64,000 bases of DNA from CAZYQW01 sp964649825. Its GTDB lineage: Bacteria; Planctomycetota; B15-G4; JADJEK01. Location of the stretch: positions 124,001-188,000 of the forward strand of contig CAZYQW010000119.1 of assembly GCA_964649825.1 (NCBI GenBank), in the 5' to 3' direction. The stretch's first letter is position 1. Each line of letters opens with the position of its first letter. The translations under genes were made by a program, and so were the position numbers. The notes under the pieces were generated by a model. That model saw only the letters and a program-made list of their open reading frames with translations, had not been told where the DNA came from and ran no database searches. Shown here one piece after another: positions 17,177-26,229 of the stretch.

Positions 17177-18352
17177 ATGCGGTGCACCGTCGCGTTGTCG
17201 ACTGCGGAGGAGACGGCCGTCGCCCTCCGCGACGTCCTCGAGCAGCTCGGCGGCGATCCGGCCGGAACCGACCCCGACCTGGTCGTCGTCTTCTCGACTC
17301 CGCATCACCGCGAAGGGCTTCGGACGGTGGTCACCGGGCTGCATCGCCGGCTCGCGCCGGGTTGCCTGCTCGGCACGACCGCGGCCGGGCTTATCGGCCC
17401 GCACCGTGAGATCGAGGCGTCGCCCGCGCTGGTCGCGTTCGCGGGCTCGTTTCCCGGGGTCATCCTCGACCCGTTCCACGCCACGTTCGACCTGGATGGG
17501 AAGAGCGGCCGGCTGATCGGATTCCCGTTCGATCGCGTCGCGGCGGGAGACGACGTCGCGATCCTGACGTTCGCCGACCCATTCACGTTCCCGATGGACG
17601 CCCTCCTGACCCTCGCGAACGAGAAGCTCCCGGGCGTGCCGGTGATCGGAGGGCTCGCCAGCGGCGGGGCCGTGCCGGGAATGAACCGGCTGTTCCTCGA
17701 CGACACCATCCTGGACGAGGGCGCGGTCGGCGTGGTCGTCGCTGGCGACGTCCGCGTACGCACGATCGTGTCGCAGGGGTGCCGCCCCGTCGGCCGCCAC
17801 TTCGTGATCACCAAGGGCCAACAGAACGTCATCGAGGAACTCGGCGGGCGCCCGGCGCTCGAGGTGCTGGAGGGCGTGATCGAAGGGTTGACGGACCGCG
17901 ATCGCGCCTTGTTCCAGCGTGCGCTCCACATCGGGCGGGTGATCGATGAGTACCGCAGCGGGTTCTCGCGCGGCGACTTCCTGGTTCGTTCCGTGATGGG
18001 GATCGATCGCGCCCAGGGGTCGCTCGCGATCAACGACTACATCCGGCGCGGCCAGACGGTCCAGTTCCACGTGCGCGACCCGGCGTCGGCCACCGAGGAC
18101 CTGGACCTGCTCCTGCAGGAGAACGCGGAGATGTTCCGCCGGCCCGCGGCGGCCGGCGCGCTCCTCTTCTCGTGCAACGGCCGCGGCCGGAACATGTTCG
18201 ACGAGCCGAACCACGACGTGGCCGGGATCGCGCGCGCGGCGGGCGACCTGCCGGTGGCGGGGTTCTTCGCGGCCGGGGAGATCGGTCCGGTCGGCGGCCA
18301 GAACTTCCTCCACGGCTTCACGGCGAGCATGGCGTTCTTCTGCCGGCGGTGA
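17177..18352 (+). CDS. FIST-domain sensory protein
   Basis: 391 residues with FIST_N followed by FIST_C. Typical pieces are the early LLGTTAAGLIG segment, VPVIGGLASGGA, then in the C-terminal half GCRPVGRHFVITKG, the FSCNGRGRNMF motif and a closing AGFFAAGEIGPVGGQNFLHGFTASMA. FIST domains bind small ligands, thought to be amino acids, and usually sit in signal-transduction proteins; here the domain stands alone without a kinase or receiver. A ribosome site with GGAGG lies just before the ATG. It follows the PcnB-like gene by 36 bases and may share its transcript. Confidence 0.88.
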   Translation: MRCTVALSTAEETAVALRDVLEQLGGDPAGTDPDLVVVFSTPHHREGLRTVVTGLHRRLAPGCLLGTTAAGLIGPHREIEASPALVAFAGSFPGVILDPFHATFDLDGKSGRLIGFPFDRVAAGDDVAILTFADPFTFPMDALLTLANEKLPGVPVIGGLASGGAVPGMNRLFLDDTILDEGAVGVVVAGDVRVRTIVSQGCRPVGRHFVITKGQQNVIEELGGRPALEVLEGVIEGLTDRDRALFQRALHIGRVIDEYRSGFSRGDFLVRSVMGIDRAQGSLAINDYIRRGQTVQFHVRDPASATEDLDLLLQENAEMFRRPAAAGALLFSCNGRGRNMFDEPNHDVAGIARAAGDLPVAGFFAAGEIGPVGGQNFLHGFTASMAFFCRR

Positions 18353-18502
18353 CCGGCCGGCGCTGCTCCCGGGCGCCTTCTCTCCTCCCCCGCATTCGAG
18401 CGGCTCGCGTGCGTCGCTGTCCGTCTTGCCGACCCGCGGTGTGCTAGACTTCCACGTTTCGGAATCCGATCCGACTCGACGAACCGTCAGGGAGACGCTG
18501 GT

Positions 18503-19918
18503 TTGACGCGATCGACGGCACCAGGACGGCTCGCGACCGGCCCGCGGTCGCAGGACGAGAGCGCGGTGGACCCGGCACGCACGGTCGCGCAGCTCGCTCC
18601 CGGCGAGACGATCCACGGCTGGGGCCGGCTGCGAGTGCCGGGCCGCGAGGTCCGCGTGGAGGACCTCGAGCGCGGTACGGTCGGCGCCGTCCTCACCCGC
18701 GGGCTCGGCCGCTCGTACGGCGATGCCTCGTTGCCGCCTCCCGACCACCCCGAGGTCGTCGCATCGCCCCTCGCCGATCGCATTCTCGCGTTCGACCCGG
18801 GACGCGGTCGCATTCGCGCGGAGGCAGGCCTCTCGCTGCGGGAGCTGAACCGCCTGTTCCTGAACCGCGGCTACTTCACGCCCGTGACGCCCGGCACTCA
18901 GTTCGTCACGCTCGGGGGAATGGTCGCGGCCGACGTCCACGGCAAGAACCACCACGGCTCCGGCTGCTTCGGTGAACACGTGGCCGCGCTCCGAGTCCGC
19001 GTCGGCGACGATCGCGTGATCGAGTGCTCCCCGACCGTGCATCCCGACCTCTTCTTCGCCACGATCGGGGGGATGGGTCTGACCGGACACATCCTCGAGG
19101 TCGAGTTCGACCTGATCCGCGTCCCGAGCCCTTGGATCTGGTGCGAGACGCTCCGCGTGCGCGACGTCGACGAGTACGTCGGGGCCTTGAAAGAGTCCGG
19201 TCCGAACTGGCCGTACACCGTCGGCTGGATCGACTGCCTCGAGACCGGGAGGCGCCTCGGCCGTGGAGTCCTGATGCGCGGTCGCTTCGCGGAGCCGTCC
19301 GAGGCGCCGCGCCGGCCGCCGCGGCCGAAGCGGCGTCGCTCCGTGCCTTTCGTCTGTCCGAGCTGGCTGCTCGGCCGGCCGACGGTGAAGGCGTTCAACG
19401 CCGTCTACTACGCGGCGCACCGGGTGCACGCGTCCGGTCGCATCGTGCATCCGGAGTCCTTCTTCTACCCCCTCGACCGGCTCCTTCACTGGAACCGGCT
19501 CTACGGCCCGCGCGGCTTCACGCAGTATCAATGCGTGCTGCCCGAATCCGCGGGGCGCAACGCGGCGCGGCGCTTCCTCGAGCTCCTGACCGCGCGCGGG
19601 GGCGCGTCGTTCCTCTGCGTCATCAAGGACTGCGGCGATGAGGGGCGAGGGGTGCTCTCGTTCCCGATGCGCGGCATCTCGATCGCGCTCGACGTCGCGG
19701 TGCGACCCGAAACCCCCGCCCTGGTCGCCGCGCTGAACGAGCTCGTGGTCCGGGAGGGCGGTCGGATCTACCTCGCAAAGGACAGCTTCACGACGCGGGA
19801 GCACTTCGCGGCGATGGAGCCTCGTCTCGAGCGGTTCCGTCGGATTCGCGATGCGTGGGACCCCCATCATCGCGTCCGCAGCGCGCAGTCGGTTCGAATC
19901 CTGGGAGATCCATCGTGA
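18503..19918 (+). CDS. DprE1-like FAD-dependent oxidase
   Basis: 471 residues of the VAO/PCMH flavoprotein fold with DprE1-like sequence: GRSYGD (69-74), GYFTPVTPGTQFVTLGGMVAADVHGKNHH with the ADxHGKNHH signature near 145-155, and NGLTG-like GGMGLTGHILE. DprE1 oxidises decaprenylphosphoryl ribose at C2 during arabinose-donor synthesis; FAD is bound non-covalently. The next gene is a DprE2-like reductase, overlapping by 4 bases, which matches the mycobacterial two-enzyme epimerisation. TTG at 18503 follows GGGAGA. A -10-like TAGACT (18445-18450) lies upstream without a convincing -35. The true substrate in this organism is unknown and may be another polyprenyl sugar. Confidence 0.86.
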   Translation: MTRSTAPGRLATGPRSQDESAVDPARTVAQLAPGETIHGWGRLRVPGREVRVEDLERGTVGAVLTRGLGRSYGDASLPPPDHPEVVASPLADRILAFDPGRGRIRAEAGLSLRELNRLFLNRGYFTPVTPGTQFVTLGGMVAADVHGKNHHGSGCFGEHVAALRVRVGDDRVIECSPTVHPDLFFATIGGMGLTGHILEVEFDLIRVPSPWIWCETLRVRDVDEYVGALKESGPNWPYTVGWIDCLETGRRLGRGVLMRGRFAEPSEAPRRPPRPKRRRSVPFVCPSWLLGRPTVKAFNAVYYAAHRVHASGRIVHPESFFYPLDRLLHWNRLYGPRGFTQYQCVLPESAGRNAARRFLELLTARGGASFLCVIKDCGDEGRGVLSFPMRGISIALDVAVRPETPALVAALNELVVREGGRIYLAKDSFTTREHFAAMEPRLERFRRIRDAWDPHHRVRSAQSVRILGDPS

Positions 19919-20655
19919 ACGTCGCCTTCCTCGGCGCCACCAAAGGCATGGGCCGCGCTCTCGCGCGCCTCCTCGCCGAGCGCGGTGATCGCCTGTTCCT
20001 GCTCGGCCGGTCCGAAGTCGACCTCCAGCGGTCCGCCAGCGACCTCGACGCGCGCGCCGGCCGCGCCGCCGTCGCGGGCGTCGGGCTCTGCGACCTCGGC
20101 GATCCGGACGGCTTCGAGGCCGCGCTCGATCGTGCCGTCGCCGCGCTCGGAGACCTCGACACCGTCATCGTGACGGCGGGAATCTACGCGTCGCAAGAGC
20201 AGCTCGAAGGGGACCCGGCGCTCGTGCGGAACGTCGTCGAGACGAACTTCTCGAACACCGTGCTCTTCTGCGAGGCCGCCCGCAAGCGGTTGTTGGCGCG
20301 CGGCGGCGGCACGCTCTGCGTCTTCAGCTCGGTCGCCGGCGACCGCGGCCGCAAGCCCGTGGCGATCTACGGGGCGACGAAGGCGGGGTTGTCCCATTAC
20401 CTCGAATCGCTCGACCACAAGTTCCGCGACCAGGGGCTCGTCACCGTGTGCGTGAAGCCGGGGTTCGTGAAGACCGGAATGACCGAGGGTCTGAAGGCGC
20501 CGCCGTTCGCGGGCGAGCCAGAGGCGGTCGCGCGGCGAGTGCTCGCGGCGATCGACAAGAAGAAGCCGTTGGTCTACGCACCGGCCGCGTGGTTCTGGGT
20601 GATGTCGGTCATCAAGCGCGTCCCGCGGCGGATGATGAGAAGGGTGGGGTTCTGA
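19915..20655 (+). CDS. DprE2-like short-chain dehydrogenase/reductase
   Basis: 246-residue SDR. N-terminal cofactor motif GATKGMG, a TAGIY segment in the NNAG position, catalytic Ser in CVFSSVAGDRG and the YGATK (YxxxK) motif, followed by VKPGFVKTGMT. These fit the reductase that completes C2 epimerisation after DprE1. The GTG start at 19915 overlaps the upstream stop (GTGA), which indicates coupled translation and a joint function. The C-terminus is hydrophobic and basic (WFWVMSVIKRVPRRMMRR), consistent with membrane association near the polyprenyl substrate. Confidence 0.86.
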   Translation: MNVAFLGATKGMGRALARLLAERGDRLFLLGRSEVDLQRSASDLDARAGRAAVAGVGLCDLGDPDGFEAALDRAVAALGDLDTVIVTAGIYASQEQLEGDPALVRNVVETNFSNTVLFCEAARKRLLARGGGTLCVFSSVAGDRGRKPVAIYGATKAGLSHYLESLDHKFRDQGLVTVCVKPGFVKTGMTEGLKAPPFAGEPEAVARRVLAAIDKKKPLVYAPAAWFWVMSVIKRVPRRMMRRVGF

Positions 20656-20718
20656 CGCGGCTCCCGGAACGTCATCCGGACGCCGATCGGCTCCCGGTCG
20701 AGTCCGCATCGATCGCGC

Positions 20719-21573
20719 CTACAGTCGGATCAGGACCACTCCCACGCTCGCGACGGCGGCGCCGAGCCGGCCGAAGAGAGTCAGCCGTTCGCGGAGCAAG
20801 AGGACGCCGAGCAGGACGGAAAGGCCGGTGGAGAGGCTCGAGATCGGGGCGACGACGGCCAGGGGCGACGCGGCGACCGCGAGGCTGAGGGCGAGCAGGC
20901 CGGACGACTCGAACAACACGGGAAGCGCGAGGACGCGGACGTCGGCAACCGACGGGACGGACCAGCGAACGGGTCGCCGGAGCAGCACGAACGGAATGGC
21001 GATCACCGCCGCCGCGAGCCACGCGAGCGCCGGGGCCCAGATTCGGCCGACGCTCGCGCCCGTCGCGTCGAGGAGCGGTGCGAGCAGGCCGAAGCCGACC
21101 GCGGAGAGGATCGCGTAGTGGATCGCGCGCCGCTCGTCGCCGGGAGCCGGCCCACGCCCGTCGCCCGGGGTCGAAGCGGCGAGCGCGACGTTGCCGACCA
21201 CGACGAGCGCCGCCCCCGCGTAGCCGAACGGAGTCAGGCGCTCGCCGAGCACGAACAGGCCGACGGCGGCCGCGACCACCGACCACGCGCTCACGACCGG
21301 TGCAACGACCGCGACCCGGCCCCGCTCGAGCGCGGAGAACAACCCTGCGTACGCGACGAGGGCCGCGACGCCGGCCAGGGCCAGCCGCAGGGCCGCGCGT
21401 CCGTCGACGCCGGCGAGCGGCCCCTCGAACGACCACGCGACCGCGGCGAGGAGGACCGCGCCGAGCCCGATCGAGAGCAACGTCGCGTCGCGGGCGCCGA
21501 ACCGGCGCGACGCACCGGGGATGGTCACGTTGGCGAGCGACCAGCAGATCGCGCTCAACAGGGCGTAGAGCAA
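20719..21573 (-). CDS. EamA/DMT-family transporter
   Basis: 284 residues with ten predicted membrane helices in two repeated halves. The repeat boundary is visible: LFVLGERLTPFGYAGAALVVVGNVALA in the first EamA unit and LGVLLLRERLTLFGRLGAAVASVGVVLIRL at the end of the second, each with the GERLT/RERLT motif. DMT transporters move small metabolites; the substrate is not predictable. The likely start is the TTG at 21573. The gene is convergent with the DprE2-like gene. Confidence 0.85.
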   Translation of the reverse strand: MLYALLSAICWSLANVTIPGASRRFGARDATLLSIGLGAVLLAAVAWSFEGPLAGVDGRAALRLALAGVAALVAYAGLFSALERGRVAVVAPVVSAWSVVAAAVGLFVLGERLTPFGYAGAALVVVGNVALAASTPGDGRGPAPGDERRAIHYAILSAVGFGLLAPLLDATGASVGRIWAPALAWLAAAVIAIPFVLLRRPVRWSVPSVADVRVLALPVLFESSGLLALSLAVAASPLAVVAPISSLSTGLSVLLGVLLLRERLTLFGRLGAAVASVGVVLIRL

Positions 21574-21670
21574 GCGAGGGTCCTACGGGTGTGGTTCAGA
21601 GGTCTTGCGGATTCCGCTGGGCCCTCGCCGTGGCTGGCTCCGTTGCCAGGACACGGCCCTTGCCGAGCCG

Positions 21671-24600
21671 CTACGAGTCCCGCTTCGGCCCCTTCGGCGC
21701 GGGCGGACGACGCGGCGTCGGCTTCGCCTCGAGCTCGTCGAGCAAGTGCTTCACCGCCGCCTCGATGCTCGGGTCCCGTCCCTGGCGAACGAGCGTCGGG
21801 TCGTCGAACACCTCGACGTCGGGCGCGACGCCGAAGTACTCCACGTCCCACTCGCCGTCGGTGTTGACGAACGAGAACGCCGGCACGGCGAGGCCGCCGC
21901 CGTCGACCAGACGGGGCGAGAACGAGTAGCCGACGAGGCCGCCCCACGTCTTGCGACCGATCAGCGGCCCGAGGCCGCGCTTGCGAAAGTAGTACGGGAA
22001 CGCGTCGCCGCCGGAGGAGGAGTAGCCGTTGATCAACATCGCCATCGGGCCGTCGAAGCCGTACTGCGGGGTCGCGTCCAGGTTCGAGTGGCGGCGCGAC
22101 CAGTAGTTGAGCACCGGCATGCCGATGTCGCGGATCATGCGCCACGGGATGTGACCCCCGCCGTTGTAGCGGTCGTCGATGATCATCGCCTCCTTCACGC
22201 GCGCCTGAGGCTGGAACCCTTTGTAGAGCTCCTCGTGACCGTCGCCGGCCGTGTTCGGAACGTGGACGTAGCCGATGCGGCCGCCGGACAAGCGGTCGAC
22301 GAGCTCCGTGTTGCGACGCACCCAGTCGAGATACCGGAGCGAGACCTCGGACGCGATCGGGCGGATCGTCACGGTGTGGGCGTCCTCCGGGGAGCCCGTG
22401 CGGCTGAGCTCGACCTCGACGTGGCGGCCGACCGTGTTCACGAGGAACGCGTACGGATTGTCGCGCGTCGTCACGTCGTGGCCATCGATCGAGACCAGCA
22501 CGTCGCCCTCCTTCGCGTCGACGCCGGACTCGGTGAACGGGCTGCGCCGGGCCTCGGTCCAGTTCTCGCCGCGATAGATCTTGGCGATCCGGTAGCGGTC
22601 TCCGTCGGCCACGAGCTCGCAGCCGAGGACGCCGACGGGGACGCGTTCGACGCGGGGCGACTCGCCCGGCTGGACGTACGTGTGGCCGCAGTTCAGCTCG
22701 CCGATCAGCTCGCCCAGGACGAAGTCGAGGTCGTCGCGATGCGACAGGTGTTCGACCAACGGTTGGTACTTGGCGAGCATCCTCTCCCAGTGCACCTGGT
22801 GCAGGTGCGGGTCGTAGAACCAGTCCCGCATGATCCGCCAGGCGTCCAGGTACATCTGCGCCCACTCGGTCCGCGGGTCGACCTTCACGCGGATGCGATC
22901 CAACGGCAGCGGGTCCTTGCCGGCGCTCTGACCGGCGCTCGCGCTCGCGATGGCGAGGCCGCCACCATGGCGATAGAGGAGCTTCTTGCCGTCCGGCGTC
23001 GTGACGTAGCTGGTGACGCCCGGCAACACTTCCTTCGCCTCGCGCTCCTCGAGGTCGTAGCGTTTGAGGTTCCGGTTCTCGACGAAGAGGAGTCCGCCCT
23101 CGACGCCCTCGAGATTGCGGTAGGAGCTCGGCGGCAGCGGGAGCACGACCAGTCGATCCGAGATCCCGTCGAAGTCGATCTCCACCGGCTTCGCCTTCGC
23201 GACCTCCTTCTCCTTCGCGTCGTCGGTCGCGACCTCCTTCGTGTCGCTGGTCGCGGCTTCCTTTCCGTCCTCGGGCGCGTCGCCTGCGTCACCCTTGGCG
23301 TCGCCGTCCTTGTCGACCTTCGATTCGTCGCCGTCCGTCTCGATCTTCTCGTCGTCGTTCTTCGGCGCGATCGGCGACTCGACGTCCGGTCGCAGCAGGA
23401 GCGCGTAGATGCGCGCGTCGAAGTCGAGCTCGCCGTAGTCGAAGTCGCGCGCCGACACGAAGTAGACGTACTTCCCGCCGGGATCGAACGCGGGATCGGC
23501 GTCGTTGTACTGATCGGTCGTGACCTGGATCGGGGCGCTCCGATCGGAGGGGCTGATCCAGATCGACGAGTATCCGTTCGCCGCCTGCTTCGCGTACGCG
23601 ATCCACGCGCCGTCGCCCGACCACGAGACGTTGGTGATCATGTCCTCATCGCCGCGGTCGAGGTCGGTCGCCGACGTCGTCTCGACGTCGAGAGTGCGAA
23701 GGCGCTGGCCGCGGTCGACCATGACGATCCGCTTGGAATCCGGTGACCACGAGTGGCCGAGGATCCACGAGCCCGTGCCGTGCGTCGCCTGCCGCTCCTC
23801 GCCGGTCTCGCGGTCGTGGAGGAACAGCTCGTACTCGAGACCGACTTCGCCGAGATAGGACAGCCAGCGGCCGTTCGGCGACCATTGCACGTCGCGCTCG
23901 CGCCGCTTCGGGCTGTCCGTGACGCGCACCGCCTCGCCGTCCTTCTTCGGCACGGTGAACACGTCGCCGCGCACGATGACGGCGGCTCGACTCGCGGTCG
24001 GTCCGACGTCGAACGACTCCACGTTCGGGCCGCCCGTGACCCAGCGCGGCCGATGCCACGGCTTGTCGTCGGCCAGCTCGATGGTGAGCTTCCGCACCTT
24101 CTCCGTGGCGGCGTCCATCACGTAGAGGTAGCCGCCGCACTCGAAGATCACGGCGTCTCCTCCGCGCGAGGGCCACAGCACGTCGAACTCCTCGAACTCC
24201 GTGATCGGACGGATCTGTTTGGTGTCGAGGTCGCACGCGTACAGGTTCAGCGTCCCGGTGCGATCGGACGTGAAGTAGATCCGCTCGCCCAGCCACATCG
24301 GGTGGTTGTCGGTGCCCTCGAACGTGGTCAGGCGTTCGAGCGTGTTGTCCACCAGGTCATAGACGTGCACGTCCTGCGCCCGTCCCGCGCGGTACCGCTT
24401 CCACGTGCGCCACTCGCGGCTGATCAGGTTGCAAGCGAGCTTCGTTCCGTCCGGCGACAGGGTGGCGGGCCCGCCCTCCGGGAGCGTCAACGGTGTCTCG
24501 AGTCCGCCGTTCGGATCGACCAGGAAGTAGCGGGCGATCCGCTCGCTGTACGGCGTCCGGTTGCTCTTGAACAGGATGCGGCCGTCGTTCGTCCAGTCGA

Positions 24601-24970
24601 ACGGCAGGTTGTCGTAGCCTCCGCGCGGGGGCATGTTCCCTACGTCGGGGTAGAACGTGATCTGTCGCGGCTCGCCGCCGTCGTACGGGACGACGTAGAT
24701 CTGTCGCGTGCCGGTGTACTCGCCCGAGAACGCGACCCATTTCCCGTCGGGAGAGATGCGTGGGTAGATCTCGATTCCCTCGTCGAAGCTCGTCAGGCGG
24801 TGCGCCGGCCCCCCCTCCGCCGACGCGGTCCAGATGTCGCCGCCGGTGACGAACGCGATCTTGTCCCCCTGGATGTGCGGAAACCGGAGCAGCCTCGCCT
24901 CGGCCGCCGTCGACTCGGCGGGGGCTGCGACACAAAGAACGAGAACGGACAGCAATCGGTAGCGGGTCAT
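21671..24970 (-). CDS. tricorn-type periplasmic serine protease
   Basis: 1099 residues with a signal peptide (about 1-23). The N-terminal half holds WD40-like tricorn beta-propeller units (ISPDGKWVAFSGEYTG, LSPDGTKLACN, WSPNGRWLSYLGEVG, WSPDSKRIVMVDRGQ). A PDZ-like domain (GVDAKEGDVLVSIDGHDVTT) follows, and the C-terminal S41-type core contains IIDDRYNGGGH and the nucleophile region INGYSSSGGDAFPYYF. Tricorn proteases break down peptides after larger proteases. A Lys/Asp/Glu-rich low-complexity linker lies between propeller and protease (about residues 540-600). Start at 24970 follows GAGGG six bases upstream. Just before it is a 12-base tandem duplication. Confidence 0.9.
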   Translation of the reverse strand: MTRYRLLSVLVLCVAAPAESTAAEARLLRFPHIQGDKIAFVTGGDIWTASAEGGPAHRLTSFDEGIEIYPRISPDGKWVAFSGEYTGTRQIYVVPYDGGEPRQITFYPDVGNMPPRGGYDNLPFDWTNDGRILFKSNRTPYSERIARYFLVDPNGGLETPLTLPEGGPATLSPDGTKLACNLISREWRTWKRYRAGRAQDVHVYDLVDNTLERLTTFEGTDNHPMWLGERIYFTSDRTGTLNLYACDLDTKQIRPITEFEEFDVLWPSRGGDAVIFECGGYLYVMDAATEKVRKLTIELADDKPWHRPRWVTGGPNVESFDVGPTASRAAVIVRGDVFTVPKKDGEAVRVTDSPKRRERDVQWSPNGRWLSYLGEVGLEYELFLHDRETGEERQATHGTGSWILGHSWSPDSKRIVMVDRGQRLRTLDVETTSATDLDRGDEDMITNVSWSGDGAWIAYAKQAANGYSSIWISPSDRSAPIQVTTDQYNDADPAFDPGGKYVYFVSARDFDYGELDFDARIYALLLRPDVESPIAPKNDDEKIETDGDESKVDKDGDAKGDAGDAPEDGKEAATSDTKEVATDDAKEKEVAKAKPVEIDFDGISDRLVVLPLPPSSYRNLEGVEGGLLFVENRNLKRYDLEEREAKEVLPGVTSYVTTPDGKKLLYRHGGGLAIASASAGQSAGKDPLPLDRIRVKVDPRTEWAQMYLDAWRIMRDWFYDPHLHQVHWERMLAKYQPLVEHLSHRDDLDFVLGELIGELNCGHTYVQPGESPRVERVPVGVLGCELVADGDRYRIAKIYRGENWTEARRSPFTESGVDAKEGDVLVSIDGHDVTTRDNPYAFLVNTVGRHVEVELSRTGSPEDAHTVTIRPIASEVSLRYLDWVRRNTELVDRLSGGRIGYVHVPNTAGDGHEELYKGFQPQARVKEAMIIDDRYNGGGHIPWRMIRDIGMPVLNYWSRRHSNLDATPQYGFDGPMAMLINGYSSSGGDAFPYYFRKRGLGPLIGRKTWGGLVGYSFSPRLVDGGGLAVPAFSFVNTDGEWDVEYFGVAPDVEVFDDPTLVRQGRDPSIEAAVKHLLDELEAKPTPRRPPAPKGPKRDS

Positions 24971-24980
24971 TCGTATCCCT

Positions 24981-25004
24981 CGATGCAACGCGCGATGCAA
25001 CGCG
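24981..25004. repeat. 12-base perfect tandem duplication
   Basis: CGATGCAACGCG occurs twice in direct succession (24981-24992, 24993-25004) in the leader of the tricorn protease gene, immediately after the terminator-like hairpin of rpmB. Confidence 0.8.
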
Positions 25005-25005
25005 A

Positions 25006-25039
25006 AACGCCGGGACGGAATACGTTCCACCCCGGCGTT
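25006..25039 (-). terminator. hairpin terminator after rpmB
   Basis: On the minus strand a 9-bp stem (AACGCCGGG, 25006-25014, with CCCGGCGTT, 25031-25039) encloses an inner GGAA/TTCC stem, giving an almost continuous hairpin followed by TTT. It sits between the rpmB end and the tricorn gene start. The U run is short. Confidence 0.55.
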
Positions 25040-25071
25040 CGTTCGTGACGCCATCGACAACCCGACGACGT

Positions 25072-25377
25072 TCAGGAGCTCTTGCTCTTCGACTTCTTCT
25101 TCGCCTTCGGCGGTTTCACGAAGCCCGCGGCGAGCAGAACCGAATAGGCCCCGTTCTTCGCGATGGTCTTGATCGCGCACGCACTGACGCGCACGCGAAC
25201 GAAGCGCTTCAGCTCGGGCACCCAGACCCGCTTCCACTGGAGGTTCGGCTTGAACCGACGACGGGTGATACCGGTCGTCTTCAGCCCAACCCCGCCGCGG
25301 TACTTGGCGAGGCCGCGCCGGGAAACCCGATTGCCGACACGCGTCCGGCGGCCGGTGACTTTGCACACGCGGGACAT
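25072..25377 (-). CDS. rpmB: 50S ribosomal protein L28
   Basis: 101 residues. The N-terminus MSRVCKVTGRRTRVGN is the L28 signature, followed by RRRFKPNLQWKRVWVPELKRFVRVRVSACAIKTI, which fits the rest of the family. Bacterial L28 is usually 60-80 residues; here a Lys/Ser-rich tail (about 90-101) extends it. It is a protein of the large ribosomal subunit. GAGG lies six bases before the ATG at 25377. The gene stands alone and does not precede rpmG. Confidence 0.97.
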   Translation of the reverse strand: MSRVCKVTGRRTRVGNRVSRRGLAKYRGGVGLKTTGITRRRFKPNLQWKRVWVPELKRFVRVRVSACAIKTIAKNGAYSVLLAAGFVKPPKAKKKSKSKSS

Positions 25378-25492
25378 GTCTATCCTCGATCGATGATCGA
25401 GCGAACCGAGTGATTCGCTCCTTGGGGTGTCGCTTGGACCCGAAAGACGAAACTGGAGTTTCTACCAAAGCGCGACGCCGCGGTTCAACGCT

Positions 25493-26065
25493 CTATGTGG
25501 AACTCTTTTCCAGCGCCTCGACCACCCGAGCCTGGACCTCCTCGATCGTGCCGACGCCGTCCACTTGGATCAGGGTCCCGCGTTTCGCATAGAACGCGCT
25601 CACCGGCCGGGTCTGTTCCTCGTACACCTGGAGGCGCTTCTCGATCACCTCGGCCGTGTCGTCCGTGCGTCCCTCCTTCGCGCCCCGGCTCACGAGCCGG
25701 TCCTTCAGGAGGTCGCTCGGCACGCGGAACTCGAGCACCTGGGTGAGATCGATCCCCCGCGTCCTCAGGAGGTGGTCGAGCGCCTCGGCCTGGGCCAGGG
25801 TCCGAGGAAACCCGTCGAGGAGGAATCCACCCGCGCAGTCGTCGCGTCCGATGCGATCGTCGACCACGTCGACCATCACTTCGTCGGGCACGAGACGTCC
25901 GGCGTCGAGGAATTCCTTGGCCCGGCGTCCGATGGCGGACCCGGACGCGATCGCGGCCCGCATCATGTCGCCGGTCGAGACGTGGGGAATTCCGAAACGA
26001 GCGGCGACCTGCGCCGCCTGGGTCCCCTTGCCGGCCCCGGGGGGGCCCAGTAGCACGATCCTCAT
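25493..26065 (-). CDS. adk: adenylate kinase
   Basis: 190 residues, the short form without the full LID domain. P-loop GPPGAGKGT (7-15), the AMP-site motif STGDMMRAAI, LDGFPRTLAQAEAL, and a reduced LID with SRGAKEGRTDD. It keeps the adenylate pool balanced (AMP + ATP to 2 ADP). Lacking the Cys-containing LID it binds no structural zinc. A ribosome site (GAGG) is 8 bases upstream of the ATG at 26065, and a promoter lies at 26104-26133. Confidence 0.96.
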   Translation of the reverse strand: MRIVLLGPPGAGKGTQAAQVAARFGIPHVSTGDMMRAAIASGSAIGRRAKEFLDAGRLVPDEVMVDVVDDRIGRDDCAGGFLLDGFPRTLAQAEALDHLLRTRGIDLTQVLEFRVPSDLLKDRLVSRGAKEGRTDDTAEVIEKRLQVYEEQTRPVSAFYAKRGTLIQVDGVGTIEEVQARVVEALEKSST

Positions 26066-26103
26066 CAGTCGACCTCGCGGCGTCTCCGTCGGGGAAGCGC
26101 TTC

Positions 26104-26133
26104 ATGATAGCGCAGTCCGCTCACCGGACCCAA
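26104..26133 (-). promoter_or_regulatory. sigma70-type promoter for adk
   Basis: On the minus strand, TTGGGT (26133-26128) and TATCAT (26109-26104) with an 18-base spacer, 38 bases ahead of the adk ATG. Confidence 0.55.
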
Positions 26134-26229
26134 CCGGTGTTTCTGGTCCGACCGATACGGCGCCGCGCGCGGACGAGCCCATGCTGGCGGAGGTCGCCGC
26201 CGACCGAGATCGGATCGGCGGCACGCGAG

